Made by a program: the position numbers and the translations under genes | Notes under the pieces: model-generated | Databases searched by the model: none | Seen by the model: only the letters and a program-made list of their open reading frames with translations | What the model was told of the DNA's origin: nothing | Assembly: GCA_029859805.1 (NCBI GenBank) | Contig: JAOUCL010000006.1 | Span: forward strand, 1 to 46,697 | Direction: 5' to 3' | DNA: 46,697 nt | Origin: Rhodospirillales bacterium | GTDB lineage: Bacteria; Pseudomonadota; Alphaproteobacteria; Kiloniellales; JAKSDN01 | Part shown: one piece after another, positions 10,029 through 18,317 of the stretch | Layout: each line of letters opens with the position of its first letter | Numbering within the stretch: position 1 is the stretch's first letter

Positions 10029-11765
10029 TCATGGCAGCGACCTGGCGACGCGAAAACCGACGCGCGATTTGCGGTACCGGATCTCGACCTCGGTGCGGTT
10101 CGCCGAGCGGAGGCCCCTCGCAGCGTCGACCCAGGAACCGCCGCGAAGGATGCGCAAATCGCAATCCCCTTCAAGCCATGCGCTGCCATCCGAAGGAGCG
10201 CCCTGGTAGCTCTTGTTCCAGCAATCCTCGACCCACTCCCATAGGTTACCGGCGGTATCGGAGATCTTGAATCCGTTCGGCACGAAGTTCCCGACAGGGG
10301 CCGTCCGCTCGTTATCCCACTTGCTGCCGCAGCCGACACAATTGGCGTTCTTTCTGCCTATTTCGTCTCCCCACCAATAGCGCGTCTCGCTGCCGGCCCG
10401 CGCCGCGTACTCCCACTCGGCCTCGGTCAGTAAACGGTAGGGTTGGCGGGTTCTCTCCCTAAGCCAAGCGATGTAGGCTTTTGCGTCGTTCCAGCCCACA
10501 TGGATCACTGGCCGTTGGCCACGCCCCCAACCCTCGTCATCGGGCCGATAGTCTGCGCAGCCTCCGTCGGCCACACAGGCATCCCATTGCTCGAAAGTGA
10601 CCTCGTATTTGCCGACCGCAAAGGGCCGGGAGATCCTAACCCGGTGCTGCGGGCCTTCATACAACTGTCGATCCTCTTCGGTACTCGGCGAGCCCATCAA
10701 GAAACTGCCCGCCGGCACGACGACCATATCGGGGCACTCGGGACAGTCGCTGAAGCCTTTGCCGGGCGCGAGGGGGCCCTCCGTGTCCTTGGACGCCAGG
10801 GCCGTCACTGCGTCCCGTAGCGCACCCAGGAGCGCGTCATCGATGATGGGAAACCCGCGAAGGCCTGCGTCCTGTTTGAAGCCCCTAACCGCCCCCGTGG
10901 TCGTGGGTCCTTCAACGCCATCCGGCCGACCGGGCTCATACCCAAGTCTCGCCAGCAACTTCTGCGCCTCCAGAACGCGCAGTCGCTGAGCCTCTTCCTC
11001 GGCTGCTTGGCGCGCCTTTTCCTCGGCTTCTTGACGCGCCGCTTCCCGAGCTCCGCGCTGTGCCTCCTCCTCGGCTTTCCGGCGTGTTTCTTCGGCAGTC
11101 TTGCTCTCCTCCTCCTCTAAGGCTAAGGCCGCTTCGCGTTGTTCCTTGATTCCTTGCTGCTCCGCAATCTGCAGATTGTATTGATACGCACCCCAAATTC
11201 CCGCCGCGGCCAGCAGCACCCCGGTCGCAACCACGATCCGCATGCGGAATCCGCTGCGCATCCAACCCGGTTTCGAAGAGGGCTTATCCCCTCCCACTAC
11301 ATCCGTGGGCTTGCTCGTTTCCTCGGCCTCTTGGTCGTCGTCCTTGGCCGTCGGCTTCGCTTCTGCGGGCGCAGGCTCGCCCAAACGGCTCGACATGGCT
11401 TTCACGAGCTCCCGGAACCCGACATGGTCCGGATCGCCTTGCCAGTCGACCAGCCCGGCAGCATGGATCTGGCGAAACGCGAGCGGCGGCTTGACGTCCT
11501 GGATCAACACCGGGATCAGCTTGCCCTGAGCCTGCCCTTCGCCGGCCTCCGTCTGGACCCATTGCGAGGCCACGGCGGCCTCCGACCAGACGACGATGAC
11601 ACACCTGCTGGCATTCAGCGCCTCCTCGATCACCTCGCTGAAAGTCTTGCCGGGCGGGATCGTGCGGTCCCACCAGACCGACCACCCATGCGTTTCGAGC
11701 GCCGCCACGAGCTTCCGCACCCCGCTCCGGTCGTCGCTGGCGTAGCTGATGAAGATGTCGCTCAT
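10029..11765 (-). CDS. TIR domain - TM - coiled coil - peptidoglycan-binding-like - formylglycine-generating-enzyme/SUMF1-like protein
   Basis: 'MSDIFISYASDDRSGVRKLVAALETHGWSVWWDR..SEAAVASQWVQTEAGEG' (TIR); 'MRIVVATGVLLAAAGIWGAY' TM; E/A/K-rich coil; 'AQKLLARLGYEPGRPDGVEGPTTTGAVRGFKQDAGL' (PG_binding_1-like); 'MVVVPAGSFLMGS...EVTFEQWDAC...LTEAEWEYAARAG...GNLWEWVEDC...RILRGGSW' (FGE). Confidence 0.9.
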   Translation of the reverse strand: MSDIFISYASDDRSGVRKLVAALETHGWSVWWDRTIPPGKTFSEVIEEALNASRCVIVVWSEAAVASQWVQTEAGEGQAQGKLIPVLIQDVKPPLAFRQIHAAGLVDWQGDPDHVGFRELVKAMSSRLGEPAPAEAKPTAKDDDQEAEETSKPTDVVGGDKPSSKPGWMRSGFRMRIVVATGVLLAAAGIWGAYQYNLQIAEQQGIKEQREAALALEEEESKTAEETRRKAEEEAQRGAREAARQEAEEKARQAAEEEAQRLRVLEAQKLLARLGYEPGRPDGVEGPTTTGAVRGFKQDAGLRGFPIIDDALLGALRDAVTALASKDTEGPLAPGKGFSDCPECPDMVVVPAGSFLMGSPSTEEDRQLYEGPQHRVRISRPFAVGKYEVTFEQWDACVADGGCADYRPDDEGWGRGQRPVIHVGWNDAKAYIAWLRERTRQPYRLLTEAEWEYAARAGSETRYWWGDEIGRKNANCVGCGSKWDNERTAPVGNFVPNGFKISDTAGNLWEWVEDCWNKSYQGAPSDGSAWLEGDCDLRILRGGSWVDAARGLRSANRTEVEIRYRKSRVGFRVARSLP

Positions 11766-11909
11766 GGTGCTTTCCTTTGCCTCCCAACGAACAGGCGCGC
11801 GAACAATGCGTAACGCCCCGACCTTCCGTGGCGGGCCGGTCTTCTGCCGGCTTACCCAGTTCGGCTGTGATTTCCGCACAGACAGAAGATCGCAAATCGT
11901 GACCCCCGC

Positions 11910-12380
11910 TCAGGCCTCCGCCGTGTTGCCCTTGGCCTCCGTCTTCGTTTCGGTCTTGTGGGCGCTGACCCACATGGTGTTCTCGCGCGAGATCAGGCTC
12001 TCGACCCGGTCGACGAACAGGGCCTCCCTGTCGTCCGTCGTGCGGTAGTCGCTTAGTCCCGCGTCATAGAAATGCTTCTCTTTGCGCAGGGTTTCGCAGG
12101 TCGTCCGGTAGTTGATCCAGGTCTCCTGGTACTTGAAGGTGTTGAGCCCGGCTGTGAGAATCGCCACCACGGCCGAAGTCAGCGTCGGCGCATGGCCCAG
12201 ACCCTCGATCAGCCCGTCCAGATCGAGTTCGATCAGAACCGGCGTGATCGCCGCCAGCACGACCACCGACCATTGCAGCTTGCGATAGATCGTCTGGTTT
12301 CGCGCCGCCTTCCTATCGTACCAGTCGATCTGGTTCTCGTAGCGGTCCTTCAGGTAATTCGAGAATGCATCCTGGTCCAT
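11910..12380 (-). CDS. SLATT/DUF4231 domain membrane protein
   Basis: 'YLKDRYENQIDWYDRKAARNQTIYRKLQWSVVVLAAITPVLI...TAGLNTFKYQETWINYRTTCETLRKEKHFYDAGLSDY' DUF4231-like pattern; same strand, about 145 bp upstream of the TIR gene. Confidence 0.85.
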   Translation of the reverse strand: MDQDAFSNYLKDRYENQIDWYDRKAARNQTIYRKLQWSVVVLAAITPVLIELDLDGLIEGLGHAPTLTSAVVAILTAGLNTFKYQETWINYRTTCETLRKEKHFYDAGLSDYRTTDDREALFVDRVESLISRENTMWVSAHKTETKTEAKGNTAEA

Positions 12381-12551
12381 GGCCCCCTCCCCGCTTTCGG
12401 CCGGCCCCGGGCGCGAAGGCCCCAAGGCGGCTCTATCCTGCGTGGCAGCCTAACGGGAATCGCGGTCCTTGGCGATCATTCGATGGCCGCGAGGCCGAAG
12501 GAATCGAGGTATCGGAAGAACGGAGCGTGGGGGCGGCCCGGCCGCCGGCCG

Positions 12552-13382
12552 TCACTTGAGGACCAGCACCGAGCAGTCGGCCTCGCTCAGCACGGGCTCG
12601 AGCCGCGGGGTCAGGGCACCCTGGCGGTCGAGCACGACGATGCCGGCGTAGCGCGCCCGTAGGGCCTCGCCGAGCGCCTCGGGCTCGGGGCCGGCGAGCG
12701 GGTCGACCTCGCCGATCGTCTCATGGCGGGCGAGCCATGCCGCGGCCTTCTCTTCCAGGGCCTCTGCCGCCGCCGCGTCGCTTCCGGCCGCCAGCACCAC
12801 CAGGCGGCAGCCGTAGACCCGCGACAGGGCCCGCCCCACGGCCAGCGCGCGCTCCGAGCCCTCGAAGATCACGACCACGGGCTGCTGGGCGAGCGGCCCC
12901 TTCCGCAGCAGCAGGACCGAGCACTGCGCCTGCTCGGTCACGCTGTGGGTCGCCGAGCGCCGCCGGGCCTCGCGCAGGGGACCGCCCGGCCGGCCCAGCG
13001 CCAGCAGGTCGAACTCCCCGGCCTCGGACAGCACCTGCTCGGCCAGGGTCCCGCGGGCGACCCGGAAGGACCATTGGACCTGCCAGTGGCTGGCCGCCGC
13101 GGCCAGGCTCTCGCGGGACCTGGCCGCCCAGACCCGGAGCGCCCGCTGCATCAGCGCGGCATCGAGCGCCATGTCGCCGAGGGCGTGGCGCGAGATGACC
13201 CGGGCGACCGGCAGCCCCGCCGCCTCGAGCAGTTCCGTATCCTCGACGAACAGCCCGACCAGCTCGGCCTCCAGGCCCGCGGCCAGGCGAGCCGCCTCCT
13301 CCAGGTCCGCGAGGCCCTGCTCGCCGGCATCCAGCGCGACCAGGATGCGGCGCAGGTCCGCGATGTCGCGCAGGTCCTTCAC
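12552..13382 (-). CDS. Universal stress protein-like, tandem domain
   Basis: GTG start at 13382 overlapping the lon stop; 'LRRILVALDAGEQGLADLEEAARLAAGLEAELVGLFVED...SVTEQAQCSVLLLRK' and a second Usp-like half. Confidence 0.75.
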   Translation of the reverse strand: MKDLRDIADLRRILVALDAGEQGLADLEEAARLAAGLEAELVGLFVEDTELLEAAGLPVARVISRHALGDMALDAALMQRALRVWAARSRESLAAAASHWQVQWSFRVARGTLAEQVLSEAGEFDLLALGRPGGPLREARRRSATHSVTEQAQCSVLLLRKGPLAQQPVVVIFEGSERALAVGRALSRVYGCRLVVLAAGSDAAAAEALEEKAAAWLARHETIGEVDPLAGPEPEALGEALRARYAGIVVLDRQGALTPRLEPVLSEADCSVLVLK

Positions 13383-15793
13383 GTGCCCTCTTCCAGCTTG
13401 GGCGCGGCGCCGAAGGCCTTCCGCTTCTCGGCCAGCTCTATCAGCCTGGCCTCGACCAACCGGTTGAAGCTGTCTTCGGGGAAGGCCCCGTCCGCGCCGC
13501 GTTCGCCAGCCGGCATGGCGGTCAGCAACTCGAGCCCCTGGTCGATCGTCTCGACCGGATAGACCTGGAATTCGCCAGCCTCGACCGCCGCGACCACCCG
13601 GCGGTCGAGCATCAGGTGCTTCACGTTGGCCGCCGGGATCATCACGCCCTGCCGGCCATTCAGGCCGCGCGCCGCACAGAGGTCGAAGAATCCCTCGATC
13701 TTCTCGTTGACGCCGCCGATCGCCTGCACCTGGCCGCGCTGGTTGACCGAGCCGGTCACCGCCAGGTCCTGGCGCAGCGGGACCCCGGCGATGGCCGAGA
13801 GCAGGGTGTAGAGCTCGGCCGAGGAGGCCGAATCGCCGTCGACCCCGCCGTAGGACTGCTCGAAGACCAGGCTGGCCGAGAGCGACAGCGGCCGCTCGCT
13901 GGCGTAGTGGGCGCTCAGATAGCCACTCAGGATCAAGACGCCCTTGGAATGGAGCGGGCCGCCCAGGGCGACCTCGCGCTCGATATCCACGACGTCGCCC
14001 TTGCCCAGACGGACCCGGGCCGTGATGCGGCTGGGCCGGCCGAAGGCGAAGCCGCCGAGCTGGAGCACCGACAGGCCGTTGACCTGGCCGGTGACCTCGC
14101 CCTCGGTATCGATCACGATGGTGCCGCGCCGGATCTCTTCCTGGACTCGTTCGCGCACCCGGTCGAGGCGGCGGGTCTGGGAGTCCACGGCCTTTTGCAC
14201 CTCCTCCGCGCCGACCGTCGCCCGGCCGCCCTGACCGGCCCAGTAGTCGGCCTCGCGCAACAGGTCGATCAGCCGCTCGATCTCGGTCGAAAGCCTCTCC
14301 GCATCCCCGGCCAGGCGCGCCGCATGGCCGAGCACTCGGGCCACGCCCTCTCGATCGAAGGGCCTGAGTTCCTCCCTGCGCGCCACCGTGGCCACGAGGC
14401 GGGCGTACATCAGGTTGTGCTCGTCGCTGCGCTCGAAGCGCTCGTCGAAGTCGGCGGCCACCTTGAACAGCCGCTCGAACTCCGGATCGTACTGCGACAG
14501 GAGATAGTAGAGCAGGCGCTCGCCGACCAGAACGACCTTGAGCTCGAGCGGGATCGGCTCGGGCTCCAGGGTCACCGTGCTCAGCAGGCCCAGCATCTGG
14601 GCCAGCGGCTCGATCCGGATCTCCTTGGCCATCAAGGCCCGTTTCAGGCCCTCCCAGGCGAGCGGCCGGGTCAGCAGCTTGCGGGTATCGACGATCAGGT
14701 AGCCGGCGTTGGCCCGATGCAGGGCGCCCGGGCGGATCATGTGGAAGTCGGTCTGCAGCGTGCCCATCTCCGCCCGGTGCTCGATGCGGCCGATCAGCCG
14801 GTCGTAGCTCGGGTCGTCCTCGTATTCGACCGGCGCATGGTCCTTGTCGCGGTTGTCGACGAACAGGTTGGCCCGGTACCTGCGGAACAGCGGCGGGCCG
14901 TTCTCGAACTCGGCGGCACTGTGGTCCGCTGCCTTGTCCGGCGCGTTCACGAAGACCTCGACGTGGTCGATCACGTCCTGGCGCACCTCGTCGAGGTAAC
15001 TCAGCACCTCGGGCAGCGCGGCGTACTGCTCGCTCAGCGTCTGGATCAGGTGGCCGACCGCGAACATCGCCGTCTCGTCGTTGAGCTTGCGCATCGCGTC
15101 GCGCGCCTGCTTCACCCAGACCGGCGCCTTCTGCAGCGCGCTCTTGAGCTTCTCCTGCAGCTCCTCGATCGTCTCCTGGACCTGCTTCTGCTCCTCCTCG
15201 GGGAACTTCTGGAAGGCTTCCGGCGAAACCACCTTGCCGTCGCGCAGGGGGCCGAAGGCGAAACCGATCGGCGTGCGCAGCAGCGCGATGCCCCGGGCCA
15301 GCGCTTCCTGCTCGACCTCTGTGAGGGACTGCTCCCGCTGCTCCTTCAGCTCTTCCTCGATGACCTGCTGGCGCGTGCGGTACTCGTCGCTCTCGAAAGC
15401 GCTCTGAAGTCCGGCCTGCACGTCCTGGACGAAACGCGCCATGTCGGCCTGGAACACGGCGCCGCGGCCGGGCGGCAGCCTGAGCGCCCACGGCTTGCGC
15501 GGCTCCTGGAAGTTGCTGACGTAGCACCAGTCCGACGGCGCGGGCTCGCGGCCGGCCTGCTCCTCGAGGAAGCGCCGCACCACCGTATGCTTGCCGATGC
15601 CCTCCGGACCGAGGGCATAGAGGTTGTAGCCCGATCCGGGCATGCCAATGGCAAAGCGAATGGCCTCGACCGCGCGGGCCTGGCCGATGACTTCGGTCAG
15701 GTCGTCGAGGTCGCTGGTTGTTTCGAAGTCGAACCGCCCGGGCTCGCACTGCCAGCAGAGGGCGTCGGGAGTGAGTGGTTTCAGCGGGCTCAT
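13379..15793 (-). CDS. Lon-family (LonB/LonC, S16 AAA) ATP-dependent protease
   Basis: 'GIGKHTVV' P-loop region, 'NRANAGYLIVDTRKLL'-type segment, Lon proteolytic domain 'DGDSASSAELYTLLSAIAGVPLRQDLAVTGSVNQRGQVQAIGGVNEKIEGFFDLC'. Confidence 0.92.
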   Translation of the reverse strand: MSPLKPLTPDALCWQCEPGRFDFETTSDLDDLTEVIGQARAVEAIRFAIGMPGSGYNLYALGPEGIGKHTVVRRFLEEQAGREPAPSDWCYVSNFQEPRKPWALRLPPGRGAVFQADMARFVQDVQAGLQSAFESDEYRTRQQVIEEELKEQREQSLTEVEQEALARGIALLRTPIGFAFGPLRDGKVVSPEAFQKFPEEEQKQVQETIEELQEKLKSALQKAPVWVKQARDAMRKLNDETAMFAVGHLIQTLSEQYAALPEVLSYLDEVRQDVIDHVEVFVNAPDKAADHSAAEFENGPPLFRRYRANLFVDNRDKDHAPVEYEDDPSYDRLIGRIEHRAEMGTLQTDFHMIRPGALHRANAGYLIVDTRKLLTRPLAWEGLKRALMAKEIRIEPLAQMLGLLSTVTLEPEPIPLELKVVLVGERLLYYLLSQYDPEFERLFKVAADFDERFERSDEHNLMYARLVATVARREELRPFDREGVARVLGHAARLAGDAERLSTEIERLIDLLREADYWAGQGGRATVGAEEVQKAVDSQTRRLDRVRERVQEEIRRGTIVIDTEGEVTGQVNGLSVLQLGGFAFGRPSRITARVRLGKGDVVDIEREVALGGPLHSKGVLILSGYLSAHYASERPLSLSASLVFEQSYGGVDGDSASSAELYTLLSAIAGVPLRQDLAVTGSVNQRGQVQAIGGVNEKIEGFFDLCAARGLNGRQGVMIPAANVKHLMLDRRVVAAVEAGEFQVYPVETIDQGLELLTAMPAGERGADGAFPEDSFNRLVEARLIELAEKRKAFGAAPKLEEGT

Positions 15794-15901
15794 CGGTCTT
15801 CGCGGTGTTGGGCTGGTCCGGGGGCCCTTGCCCGGGTCTCCGGCCGCCGAGGAAGCGCGTCGTATCACCTTGCATGGTATACGCGTTGTTCTGGCCGGCC
15901 T

Positions 15902-15915
15902 TTGACCTAGGTCAA
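15902..15915. promoter_or_regulatory. Palindromic FNR/FixK-type box between divergent operons
   Basis: TTGACCTAGGTCAA, exact TTGA-N6-TCAA and perfect palindrome. Confidence 0.8.
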
Positions 15916-16032
15916 TGAGAAAAATCGCGCCGAGGCGCAGGCTGATCCTGCGGTACGAGACCCGGCGGCCCATTGTTGCATGTGGTCCCGGCACCGCGTT
16001 CTCGACGAAACCACGAAACGGGATGGCTGGCT

Positions 16033-16302
16033 ATGACCAGATTACAGGCACGCGAACAGCAGAAGCCAAAGGCTGGTTTGACGCACGAGGCGATCCTCCG
16101 GATCGCCGGGGACATCAGCGACGCCAAGGCCGCGGCCGTCGAGGCGACCGGGGCAACGCCGGAGGAGCTCGAGGAGGCCGCCGTCTGGGCAATGGGCGAA
16201 AACGATGTGATGGGCAAGCTGAGGCTGCCCTTGTCCGGCAGGGTCGCCGAGCTGTACGACATACTGACGGCCGACGAAGACTATGGAAACGAGCGCGACT
16301 AG
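16033..16302 (+). CDS. Small conserved hypothetical protein
   Basis: MTRLQAREQQKPKAGLTHEAILRIAGDISDAKAAAVEATGATPEELEEAAVWAMGEND; overlaps the NAPRTase start by about 20 nt. Confidence 0.7.
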   Translation: MTRLQAREQQKPKAGLTHEAILRIAGDISDAKAAAVEATGATPEELEEAAVWAMGENDVMGKLRLPLSGRVAELYDILTADEDYGNERD

Positions 16303-17692
16303 CCGGTCGGCTGATCCCCTGAAGGTGGGGGGGGACGCCATTCGGGACATCGATCCGGCCTCCAGCCTGCTGCTCACCGACCTCTACGAGCTCAACATGA
16401 TGCAGGCCTACCTCGAGGCCGGCATGACCGAGCCCGCGGTCTTCGAATTCTTCGTCCGCAAGCTGCCCGAGGCCCGCGGCTTCCTGATGGCGGCCGGCTT
16501 GGAGCAGGTCGTCGAATTCCTGGAAAACGCCCGGTTCACCGAGGCGGAGCTGCGATGGCTGGCCGAGAGTGGACGCTTCAGCCGGCCCCTGCTCGACCAT
16601 CTTGCCGGGTTCCGCTTCTCCGGTGCCGTCGACGCCATGCCCGAAGGGACCGTCTTCTTCCCCGACGAGCCGATTCTGCGCGTAACGGCGCCGCTGCCCG
16701 AGGCGCAGCTGGTAGAGAGCCGGCTGATCAACCTGCTGCACTTCCAGACGGTCATCGCCTCCAAGGCTGCACGCATGGTCCTGGCCGCACCGGGCAAAGT
16801 ACTAGTGGATTTTGGCCTGCGCCGGGCGCACGGCGCCGAGGCCGGGCTGCTCGCGGCACGCGCGGCCTATCTGGCCGGTTTCGCCGGCACCGCGACGACG
16901 CCCGCCGAGCCGCTCTTCGGCGTGCCGATCTACGGCACGATGGCCCACTCTTTCGTTCAGGCCTACGACGGGGAGACAGCGGCCTTCGAGGCCTTCGCCC
17001 GGTCGCGGCCGGACAACGTCGTGCTCCTGCTCGACACCTACGACACCGAGGCGGCCGCGCGCAAGGTCGTGGCGCTGGCGCCGCGCCTGCGCCGGGAGGG
17101 GATAACGATCCGCGGCGTACGGCTGGACAGCGGCGATCTCGCCGCTCACGCCCGCGAGGTCCGGCGGATTCTGGACCAGGGCGGCCTCGCGGAGGTCATG
17201 ATCTTCGCCAGCGGCGGGCTCGACGAAACGGCGCTGCAACGATTTAGCGCGGCCCGGGTTCCGATCGACGGCTACGGCATCGGCACCAGCCTGACGACCT
17301 CGCCGGACGCCGCGGCCCTCGACTGCGCCTACAAACTCCAGGAATACGCCGGCCGGCCGCGCCGCAAGCGCTCGGAAGGCAAGGCGACCTGGCCGGGCCG
17401 AAAGCAGGTCTTCCGCCGCCACGGCGACGACGGCGCGATGATCGGGGACGTGTTGACGGTCGACGGCGACACGGGCAAGGGTAGGCGCCTGATCGAGCCG
17501 ATCATGAGGAACGGACGGGCGACCGGGCCAAGACCAACGCTCGAGCAGGCGCGGGCGAATGCGGCCGCCGAGTTGGCGCGCCTGCCGGAGCATCTGCGTC
17601 GGCTGGAGGCCGGGCCGAGCTATCCGGTGGCGGTCTCGGCGGCACTTCGGGCCCTGACCGACGAGGTGGACCGGGAGCAGAAGGCGGCCTGA
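16283..17692 (+). CDS. pncB: Nicotinate phosphoribosyltransferase
   Basis: 'LTDLYELNMMQAYLEAGMTEPAVFEFFVRKLPEARGFLMAAGLEQ', 'DFGLRRAHG', 'GVRLDSGDLA' NAPRTase signatures. Confidence 0.93.
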   Translation: METSATSRSADPLKVGGDAIRDIDPASSLLLTDLYELNMMQAYLEAGMTEPAVFEFFVRKLPEARGFLMAAGLEQVVEFLENARFTEAELRWLAESGRFSRPLLDHLAGFRFSGAVDAMPEGTVFFPDEPILRVTAPLPEAQLVESRLINLLHFQTVIASKAARMVLAAPGKVLVDFGLRRAHGAEAGLLAARAAYLAGFAGTATTPAEPLFGVPIYGTMAHSFVQAYDGETAAFEAFARSRPDNVVLLLDTYDTEAAARKVVALAPRLRREGITIRGVRLDSGDLAAHAREVRRILDQGGLAEVMIFASGGLDETALQRFSAARVPIDGYGIGTSLTTSPDAAALDCAYKLQEYAGRPRRKRSEGKATWPGRKQVFRRHGDDGAMIGDVLTVDGDTGKGRRLIEPIMRNGRATGPRPTLEQARANAAAELARLPEHLRRLEAGPSYPVAVSAALRALTDEVDREQKAA

Positions 17693-17738
17693 CGACGGTA
17701 TCCGCCCGGGAACGGGACGAACGAATTAGGAGGAGAGC

Positions 17739-18266
17739 ATGATCAAGACCATCCTGGTCCCGACGGACGGGTCGGGGCACGCCAACAAGGCGGTCACCCT
17801 GGCGGCGGACATCGCCGAGAAATACGGCGCCAGGCTGGTGCTGCTCCACGTCATGCCGCGCGGCCCCTTGCCCGAAGCCCTGCGCCATATGGCCGAGATC
17901 GAGCACGTGGGGGAGACCGGCACGCCCAACATCGCCGGGGTCACGGCCAGCATTCCCACGGCGAAAATTCCGACGGGCACAGCGCCCGCCGGCGGGGACA
18001 ACGAACGCGAGATCCTGGAATTCGTCGGCGGGAAGATCTTGAGCGCCGGCGTGGATATCGCCAAGCAGAAGGGCGTCGCGGACTATGAGACCGCGCTGGA
18101 AGACGGCAACCCGGTCAAGCGGATTCTGGAGTATCTGGACAAGGAGAAGGCCAATCTCATCGTGATGGGCAGCCGCGGCGTGACCGACCTCAACGGACTG
18201 CTCATGGGCAGCGTGTCGCACAAGATCAGCCACCTCGCCAAGTGCACCTGCATCACGGTCAAGTAG
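17739..18266 (+). CDS. Universal stress protein (UspA family)
   Basis: 'MIKTILVPTDGSGHANKAVTLAADIAEKYGARLVLLHV...IVMGSRGVTDLNGLLMGSVSHKISHLAKCTCITVK'; RBS aggagg. Confidence 0.95.
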   Translation: MIKTILVPTDGSGHANKAVTLAADIAEKYGARLVLLHVMPRGPLPEALRHMAEIEHVGETGTPNIAGVTASIPTAKIPTGTAPAGGDNEREILEFVGGKILSAGVDIAKQKGVADYETALEDGNPVKRILEYLDKEKANLIVMGSRGVTDLNGLLMGSVSHKISHLAKCTCITVK

Positions 18267-18317
18267 TCACGCGACGACACGCTTGGCCGAAGCCATGGCC
18301 CCTGGGATCCGGACCCA

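Noticed and set aside
10029-10400. Diversity-generating retroelement target (variable FGE/C-type-lectin C-terminus) in the TIR-FGE gene
   Set aside because: No reverse transcriptase, Avd gene or template repeat of the gene's 3' end was seen in the window; the C-terminus reads as ordinary FGE
13616-15910. 764-aa plus-strand ORF opposite the Lon-like gene
   Set aside because: Mirror frame of a well-supported Lon-family protease
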